This document shows positions 52,630 through 57,302 of a stretch of DNA of 57,302 bases, in pieces. Made by a program: the position numbers and the translations under genes. The DNA lies in the NCBI GenBank assembly GCA_014378765.1, contig JACMNA010000095.1:1-57302 (forward strand), given 5' to 3'. Under the pieces are notes generated by a model that searched no databases, was not told the origin of the DNA, and saw only the letters and a program-made list of their open reading frames with translations. Each line of letters starts with the position of its first letter. The first letter of the stretch is position 1. This DNA comes from Bdellovibrio sp. GTDB lineage: Bacteria; Bdellovibrionota; Bdellovibrionia; Bdellovibrionales; Bdellovibrionaceae.

Positions 52630-53289
52630 ATGGATATAGTTGAAATTGGCGGCAAGTTGGCTTTATTTTTTGTACCGTTTTTATTTGCCCTTTGCTTTCA
52701 CGAGTACGCGCACGGTTTGGTGGCCAAGTGGCGAGGTGACAGCACCGCCGAGCGCTTAGGCCGGCTTACTTTAAATCCGCTGGCGCACGCCGATTTAGTG
52801 GGAACTTTTATTTTGCCGATTAGTGCCATCGTTTTTGGAATTCCCATTTTTTTTGGCTGGGCCAAACCCGTACCCGTTGATCCGCGAAATTTAAAAAACG
52901 TTCGAACCGATATGTTTTGGATTGCCTTGGCGGGTCCACTCTCAAATATTTTTTTAGCCGTCGTCTCGACCCTTTTTATGTTTTTAGCTTACCGGTATGG
53001 GTTTTTAGGCGGCTACGCTCGTCCCGTTCATACTTTGCTTGAGATGTTTGTACTGACTAATTTATTCTTAGCGGTTTTTAATTTAATTCCGCTTCATCCC
53101 CTTGATGGCGGTAAGGTTTTGGCCCGATTTCTGCCGGCGCGGATTAATTATAAGCTCGAGCAGAACGAACAGATGACCGGCCTAATTTTACTGGGCTTAG
53201 TGATGACGGGCATGTTAAGCATTTTAAAAGTACCTGTGTTCTTCATGTTCAATTATTTAATGTCATTCTCAGGTGGCGGCGTACTTTAA
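52630..53289 (+). CDS. Site-2 protease-like metalloprotease (M50 family)
   Basis: A 219-residue polytopic protein with the zinc site HEYAH (H24, E25, H28) in the first membrane segment and the third ligand in NLIPLHPLDGGKVLARFLP (Asp of LDGG) near residue 155-165. The GWAKPVPVDPRNLKN segment and five to six hydrophobic stretches match the SpoIVFB/YwhC-like group of intramembrane proteases. Such enzymes cleave membrane anchors of regulators, but no anti-sigma factor or similar substrate is encoded beside it. It is followed by scpA after 76 bases; this order is common in bacteria. Confidence 0.92.
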   Translation: MDIVEIGGKLALFFVPFLFALCFHEYAHGLVAKWRGDSTAERLGRLTLNPLAHADLVGTFILPISAIVFGIPIFFGWAKPVPVDPRNLKNVRTDMFWIALAGPLSNIFLAVVSTLFMFLAYRYGFLGGYARPVHTLLEMFVLTNLFLAVFNLIPLHPLDGGKVLARFLPARINYKLEQNEQMTGLILLGLVMTGMLSILKVPVFFMFNYLMSFSGGGVL

Positions 53290-53365
53290 TTTAAACCCGC
53301 ACAAATAGTACGCAAGCCGTAAGAAAAGTGTTGAATAAGCCATTATCGCTTGTTTCAATCATTTT

Positions 53366-54367
53366 ATGAGTATTCGCGTTCAGCTCCAACAATTTGAAGG
53401 TCCCTTAGATCTTCTTCTTTACCTGATTCGTAAAGAAGAGATGGATATTTTTAACATCAATATCGTTGAAATCACGCAGCAGTATTTTGACTATATTAAA
53501 CTGATGAAAGAATTTGATCTTGAAGTCGCTGGTGATTTTATCGCCATGGCTTCAACGCTGATTCACATTAAGTCTAAAATGCTTTTACCCCAGTACAATG
53601 AAAACGGTGAAATCGTTGCTAACGAAGATCCACGTAAAGAGTTAGTACAAAAATTATTAGAATACGAAAAATATAAAGAAGCCGCAAAGGCACTTTACGA
53701 GCGACCGCTGCTGAATCGCGATGTTTGGGCACGGGGCCTGCGCGAAAAAATTGAAGTGATTGATGACGAAATTGAATTAGAAGACAATGCGCTTTTTTCA
53801 TTGATCGGTAGCTACCGTAAAGCGATGAAAATGTTAAATCGCAAAATTCATAAAGTTACGGTAAAGCTGCAATCGATTTCAAGCCGCATCATTGAAATGG
53901 GGGCTTTATTGCGCCCGGGCCATTCGATTCGCATGGTTGAACTTTTATCTACGACATTAGAGACGCAAATTGAAAAATCACGCCAGGCCCTGATTACTTT
54001 TTTATCTTTACTAGAATTAGGTAAGCTAGGGTTTGTGTCGCTTTATCAAACCGATCTTTACGGTGATATCCATATTCAAACTAATAAAGAGATCGACGGC
54101 GACGTACTTTCACGGGTTGAAGAGTACGGAAATATTAATGCCGATGAAGTCACGCAAAAGTTATTTGCCACTTCACAAACTGAATTCGTTGAAGATGACG
54201 CAGATGCCGATGTGTCGACAGAATTATTAAACGCCGGCTTAAATAATGAAAATATAACGACCGATGCCGAAGAATTTGTTGAAATCGCCAGTGATGAAGA
54301 AATATTAGCGGAAGAATTAAATTTAAATTTGAGCGAAGATGAAAATTTTCCAGAGGAGCAAGTATAA
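53366..54367 (+). CDS. scpA: Segregation and condensation protein ScpA
   Basis: ScpA is the kleisin that closes the SMC ring with ScpB for chromosome compaction and segregation. The N-terminal domain starts IRVQLQQFEGPLDLLLYLIRKEEMDIFNINIVEITQQY and continues DLEVAGDFIAMASTLIHIKSKMLLP, both hallmark. The C-terminal winged-helix part (about 195-260, ETQIEKSRQALITFLSLLELGKLGFVSLYQ) binds the SMC head. Unusually, the last 60 residues (about 272-333) form an acidic tail full of D and E. Total length 333 compared with about 250 for Bacillus. The stop overlaps scpB by 1 base. Confidence 0.95.
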   Translation: MSIRVQLQQFEGPLDLLLYLIRKEEMDIFNINIVEITQQYFDYIKLMKEFDLEVAGDFIAMASTLIHIKSKMLLPQYNENGEIVANEDPRKELVQKLLEYEKYKEAAKALYERPLLNRDVWARGLREKIEVIDDEIELEDNALFSLIGSYRKAMKMLNRKIHKVTVKLQSISSRIIEMGALLRPGHSIRMVELLSTTLETQIEKSRQALITFLSLLELGKLGFVSLYQTDLYGDIHIQTNKEIDGDVLSRVEEYGNINADEVTQKLFATSQTEFVEDDADADVSTELLNAGLNNENITTDAEEFVEIASDEEILAEELNLNLSEDENFPEEQV

Positions 54368-55632
54368 TGGCTAAGAATAAAAAAGTCAGCGAATTGATGA
54401 GCGCCGTTGAAGCTGAAGCGTCTTTATTTTTAACCGATGACTCTGAAAGTGACAGTTTTATTCCCGAAGTAATTGAAGACGAAACTTTAGAAGCCGCAAG
54501 CGAAAACGACGTCAGCGATGGCGAGTCAGATGTCGCGGAAGACGAAGTTATAATGGCTGCGGACGTTGAAGGCACCGAACTAGATGCTTTTGAATCCGCG
54601 CAGATTGAAGAACTTATTTTTATCGCCGACGAACATTTAGAAAGTATCGTCGAAAGTATTCTGTTCGCCTCGGATCGGCCGGTCTCTTTAGCATCCATCC
54701 AAATGGTCTTCAAAGGCACGAACATCAAGAAAGATAAAATCCGCCGCGCCATTGAAAACTTGGCCGTTGAGTACGCGGGCGGGCGGCGCGGGGTTGTGCT
54801 TGAAGAAGTCACCGGTGGCTACCAAGTTAGAACTAAAGTTGATAACATGAATTTCTTAAAGGGCACCGTTAAGACGCGCGCTTTCAAATTATCTGGCCCC
54901 GCGCTAGAAACTTTAGCCATCGTGGCTTACAAACAGCCAGTGATAAAATTAGAGATCGATCAAATTCGTGGAGTTGAGTCGGGTCACTTGTTACGCGCGT
55001 TGATGGAAAAAGGGTTAGTTAATTTCGAAGGTAAAGCCGAAACTTTACCGGGTAAGCCCATGCAGTACGGTACCACCCGAAGATTTTTAGAAATTTTTGG
55101 TTTAAGAAATTTAAAAGAACTTCCAACTTTGTCACAAATTGATGAACTTTTACCAGAGGGTATCGGCGAAGATGAAGAGGCCGATAAGCCCACTTTATCA
55201 ATGGTAACCGATTCAATGTCAGAAGATGTGCGCACCGTTAGCTATTCACAAGGTGAAGACGAACTTGGGCAAATTGAACAGCAGTTAACATCAATTTCAA
55301 CTTCATCAGAGTTTTTCGAGCAAGAAAAAAATCGCCAAAAACAAAAACGCGATGAAGAAAAAGCGCAAAATATTCGCGAAGCTCTCGCGGTGGGTGAAGC
55401 CGTCCCGAAGCGCGATCAGAATTGGCTTAAAAAGTTCGAAGAAGGATTAACGATGGCAAGTTTAACCATCGTCGAAAATAATGAAGATTCAATGCAAGCC
55501 TCGGCCGCCGTTTTAGAAAAACTAGACGATGCGACGGAAGAAGATTCAGACGATGAGGCTCCACATATCGAAGATGAAATTCCATTTTACGATGAAGAAG
55601 ACGAAGAAGAATCAACCGACGGGCAACTCTAA
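54367..55632 (+). CDS. scpB: Segregation and condensation protein ScpB with long acidic extensions
   Basis: ScpB dimerises on the kleisin ScpA in the SMC complex. The core two-winged-helix region is about 86-265 (LESIVESILFASDRPVSLASIQMVF, VVLEEVTGGYQVRTKVDN, FKLSGPALETLAIVAYKQPVIKLEIDQIRGVESGHLLRALMEKGLV, PMQYGTTRRFLEIFGLRNLKELPT). In contrast to the usual 180-200 residues, this protein has 421, with an acidic N-terminal 85 residues (DDSESDSF, EDETLEAASENDVSDGESDVAEDE) and a C-terminal 155 residues of acidic and coiled sequence ending EDEIPFYDEEDEEESTDGQL. Confidence 0.93.
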   Translation: MAKNKKVSELMSAVEAEASLFLTDDSESDSFIPEVIEDETLEAASENDVSDGESDVAEDEVIMAADVEGTELDAFESAQIEELIFIADEHLESIVESILFASDRPVSLASIQMVFKGTNIKKDKIRRAIENLAVEYAGGRRGVVLEEVTGGYQVRTKVDNMNFLKGTVKTRAFKLSGPALETLAIVAYKQPVIKLEIDQIRGVESGHLLRALMEKGLVNFEGKAETLPGKPMQYGTTRRFLEIFGLRNLKELPTLSQIDELLPEGIGEDEEADKPTLSMVTDSMSEDVRTVSYSQGEDELGQIEQQLTSISTSSEFFEQEKNRQKQKRDEEKAQNIREALAVGEAVPKRDQNWLKKFEEGLTMASLTIVENNEDSMQASAAVLEKLDDATEEDSDDEAPHIEDEIPFYDEEDEEESTDGQL

Positions 55633-55657
55633 AATCTGTCTTAATTTGAGACGGATT
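55633..55657 (+). terminator. Hairpin after scpB
   Basis: Nine-base arms (aatctgtct and agacggatt, with one G-T pair) around a seven-base loop begin immediately after the scpB stop. The downstream bases gatttaagatta contain only short T-runs, so termination may be partial. Confidence 0.42.
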
Positions 55658-55712
55658 GATTTAAGATTATTTAACTCACGACCTATATTAAACGAGTTTC
55701 TAGGCCGATAAC

Positions 55713-57206
55713 TTGAGAGTGAATCACTATCGAATTGTAGGCCTTATTTTAATTACATTTTTTATAGCCGCGTGCGGAAAACCCGTTGGCAAGTCGCTAC
55801 TTAGATCGGTCAGTGCGGGTTGCACCGGATTTGATTGCGATACCAATTCAGATTCAAACGGCGAGGCCGACGTATTAAAAATAAGCCCAGACAGTTCGGT
55901 CATGGGGTCGAATATCGATGATGGCGACGTAGTTGATATTCAAGGCCAGTGCGTCGATTTGAATAGAAAAAATAATCGCATATTAGTGGAAGTTTTTGCG
56001 GGTACAGATGAAACCGTCAATCCGTACATCAGTAATGATAATAACGTCGATTGTTTACAAACCAACAATGCAGTGACCAGCGGAACTGAACCAGTCACCG
56101 ACTTAAAAATAACTCCTAACTTTGTGACCTTAGCGCCTTCAACGTCCTATCCGTTAGTCGCTTCGGGCGGCGCGGGCGGATTTTTATTTTCTAAACATTC
56201 GGGCTTAACCGCCGGCACATCGGTTTTGGGTGCAACGCTTACGATCACGGCGCCCGCCACGCCAGGACTTTCCGTGTATAAAGTTTCTGACGGTACTAAT
56301 TTCGCTTATACGGTTATTTACACGGTAACCGGCACTTCGCCTGCGGCTCCAAGCCTATCGACGAACCAATGTTTTTGGGTGACAAAAGGCATCGGCCTCG
56401 TGGATACATCTTCGGGAACAAATCGAATTTATCCTCAATGTCACGGCGGACGTTTTGGTTTTAGCCTTAAGGTAGGTAAAGCCCAATCTTATACGGCCCG
56501 CATGAAATTAAGAACCTTCGACGGCACGGTGGCCGAATCAATTTGGTCATCAGTGCGAATTGATCGCGCGCTAAAAACTCCAATTATTCGTACGGTTTCG
56601 TATGATTCAACCAACGTTACAGCTAGCATCAAATCAGAAGCATCAAGATTTAATTTTAATATTCTACATTCTTTAACTAGAACGTTTACGGATACAGTCC
56701 AAACGTCAACCGTACCGGCCTCAATTTTTTCGAATGAAATCACGGCGTCAACTGCGCCCGGATCTTCTTTATTTGATTTTAAAGACAGCACGGTGGTTGA
56801 AGGTGTTACCTACAATTACACATTAAGTCGCGTTGATATAGCTACGGCTTCGCCGTCACTAGCTAGCTTTTCATCGGTGGTTTCTAGTATTGTGATGCCA
56901 CGACCCACAATCAGATTTACGTCAGCACCAACTTCCGGAACGTGCTATTTTGCCTTATCCTCATCAAGAAATGCAGCTGCTAGTTATGTTTGGGCCCTTT
57001 CTCGTAATTCCGGTTGGACGGGAAATAATAAAGATGCACCGCTGGCTACGGCTGGCGTTTTCGCTTCGTGCAGCGGACCTGGAGCGAGCGTGTGCATGCA
57101 AGCCGGGCTCGTTGCGACCGAAACTTATTACTTCGCCGTGCGAGCGCAGTCTGCCACCCCTGAAATCGGTAAGTGGTCGGACGAACTTTCCTGTTTAGTG
57201 CCCTAA
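55713..57206 (+). CDS. Hypothetical surface lipoprotein
   Basis: A 497-residue protein with a canonical lipoprotein signal (VGLILITFFIAACGK, lipidated C21). The mature part starts with a linker rich in D, N and S, followed by strand-rich Ig-like repeats (LKITPNFVTLAPSTSYPLVASGGAGGFLFSKHSGLTAGTSVLGATLTITAPATPG) and a C-terminal region with several cysteine-bearing repeats (CFWVTKG, RIYPQCHGG, GTCYFALSSS, CSGPGASVCMQAGL, ELSCLVP). I start at TTG 55713 (AGG at 55702-55704 as weak ribosome binding site); GTG at 55719 is an alternative. It probably sits on the outer membrane and binds a partner. Confidence 0.78.
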   Translation: MRVNHYRIVGLILITFFIAACGKPVGKSLLRSVSAGCTGFDCDTNSDSNGEADVLKISPDSSVMGSNIDDGDVVDIQGQCVDLNRKNNRILVEVFAGTDETVNPYISNDNNVDCLQTNNAVTSGTEPVTDLKITPNFVTLAPSTSYPLVASGGAGGFLFSKHSGLTAGTSVLGATLTITAPATPGLSVYKVSDGTNFAYTVIYTVTGTSPAAPSLSTNQCFWVTKGIGLVDTSSGTNRIYPQCHGGRFGFSLKVGKAQSYTARMKLRTFDGTVAESIWSSVRIDRALKTPIIRTVSYDSTNVTASIKSEASRFNFNILHSLTRTFTDTVQTSTVPASIFSNEITASTAPGSSLFDFKDSTVVEGVTYNYTLSRVDIATASPSLASFSSVVSSIVMPRPTIRFTSAPTSGTCYFALSSSRNAAASYVWALSRNSGWTGNNKDAPLATAGVFASCSGPGASVCMQAGLVATETYYFAVRAQSATPEIGKWSDELSCLVP

Positions 57207-57224
57207 TTTTTTTTGCTAAAATTA

Positions 57225-57302
57225 CTAAAAAGATTCGTCAAAACTAACTTGGCCCGAAATTCCGGTTTGATAAGCGGTTACGCGCTTTTCAAAAAAGTTG
57301 GC
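57225..57302 (-). CDS. Partial C-terminus, probably ribonucleotide reductase beta subunit
   Basis: The last 25 codons of a minus-strand gene run in from the window edge and end at TAG (57225-57227). The sequence NFFEKRVTAYQTG followed by a short tail ending SFDESF resembles the end of class I ribonucleotide reductase small subunits, whose final residues dock onto the large subunit. With only 25 residues, this assignment is a pattern recognition call. The gene converges on the lipoprotein gene with 18 bases between stops. Confidence 0.55.
   Translation of the reverse strand, partial: ANFFEKRVTAYQTGISGQVSFDESF

Noticed and set aside
54150-54812. 220-codon minus-strand open frame across the scpA-scpB junction
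   Set aside because: Its serine-rich translation is the antisense of the Asp/Glu-rich codons of ScpA and ScpB, and it has no recognisable domain; it is a shadow.
1-57302. Mobile element, prophage, CRISPR array, tRNA or attachment site
   Set aside because: No transposase, integrase, phage structural or Cas protein is encoded; no regularly spaced repeats and no tRNA-like sequence were seen in the intergenic gaps.

Overview
This 57.3 kb window is ordinary, densely packed bacterial chromosome. I see no insertion sequence, prophage, CRISPR array, tRNA or rRNA. Base composition is moderately AT-rich, and neighbouring genes very often overlap by 1-20 bases (ATGA, TAATG, GTGA junctions). The best taxonomic guess is a Gram-negative of the Bdellovibrio lineage (Bdellovibrionota). 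This is inference from the mix of genes: ribonuclease Y and a cdaA-glmM locus beside murein recycling enzymes (LdcA, Mpl), an outer-membrane beta-barrel protein, lipoproteins and many lineage-specific small secreted or membrane proteins. No marker gene proves it.

Layout. 1-4.25 kb: a cut-off unknown gene, two forward glycosyltransferases, and a third on the minus strand coupled to rny. 4.3-5.8 kb: small membrane proteins and pgsA. 5.9-16.4 kb: a long forward run with a thioesterase, glpX, a cysteine-rich protein, a START-like protein, an aldehyde dehydrogenase, tilS, ftsH, cdaA, a YbbR-domain protein, glmM, pdxJ and tsaE. 16.5-17.8 kb: an uncharacterised minus-strand gene and a 363-base intergenic stretch with a tiny ORF that has a perfect ribosome binding site. 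17.8-25.8 kb: iscS-mnmA-mtaB-rnc-era-der and a sodium symporter, mainly RNA modification, RNA processing and ribosome assembly. 27.2-36.4 kb: a nine-gene purine run (purM, purN, unknown, purB, purC, purS, purQ, purL, purF). 36.3-39.8 kb: ldcA, a beta-lactamase-fold hydrolase and mpl, which together look like a cell-wall recycling cassette. 39.9-42.4 kb: mutS. 42.4-49.7 kb: small secreted proteins, an APP1-type phosphatase, a cysteine-cluster protein with sufE, a lipoprotein, a YebC-family protein, a DUF455 protein and a two-component pair. 49.8-52.5 kb: a pseudouridine synthase, an SDR and an acyl-CoA dehydrogenase on the minus strand. 52.6-57.3 kb: a site-2-type protease, scpA, scpB, a lipoprotein and the last 25 codons of what is probably nrdB.

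Most genes are housekeeping. The points most worth a second look are: a response regulator whose receiver domain is complete only if translation starts at an ATC codon; an unknown protein embedded by 4-base overlaps in the purine operon; an RNase Y whose KH GxxG loop looks lost; ScpA and ScpB with long acidic tails; the ldcA-hydrolase-mpl cassette; the 20-codon ORF and foldable element upstream of iscS; a perfect 30-base palindrome between convergent genes; and two convergent glycosyltransferase genes that overlap by 182 bases. I did not find a clearly new multi-gene defence or mobile system.
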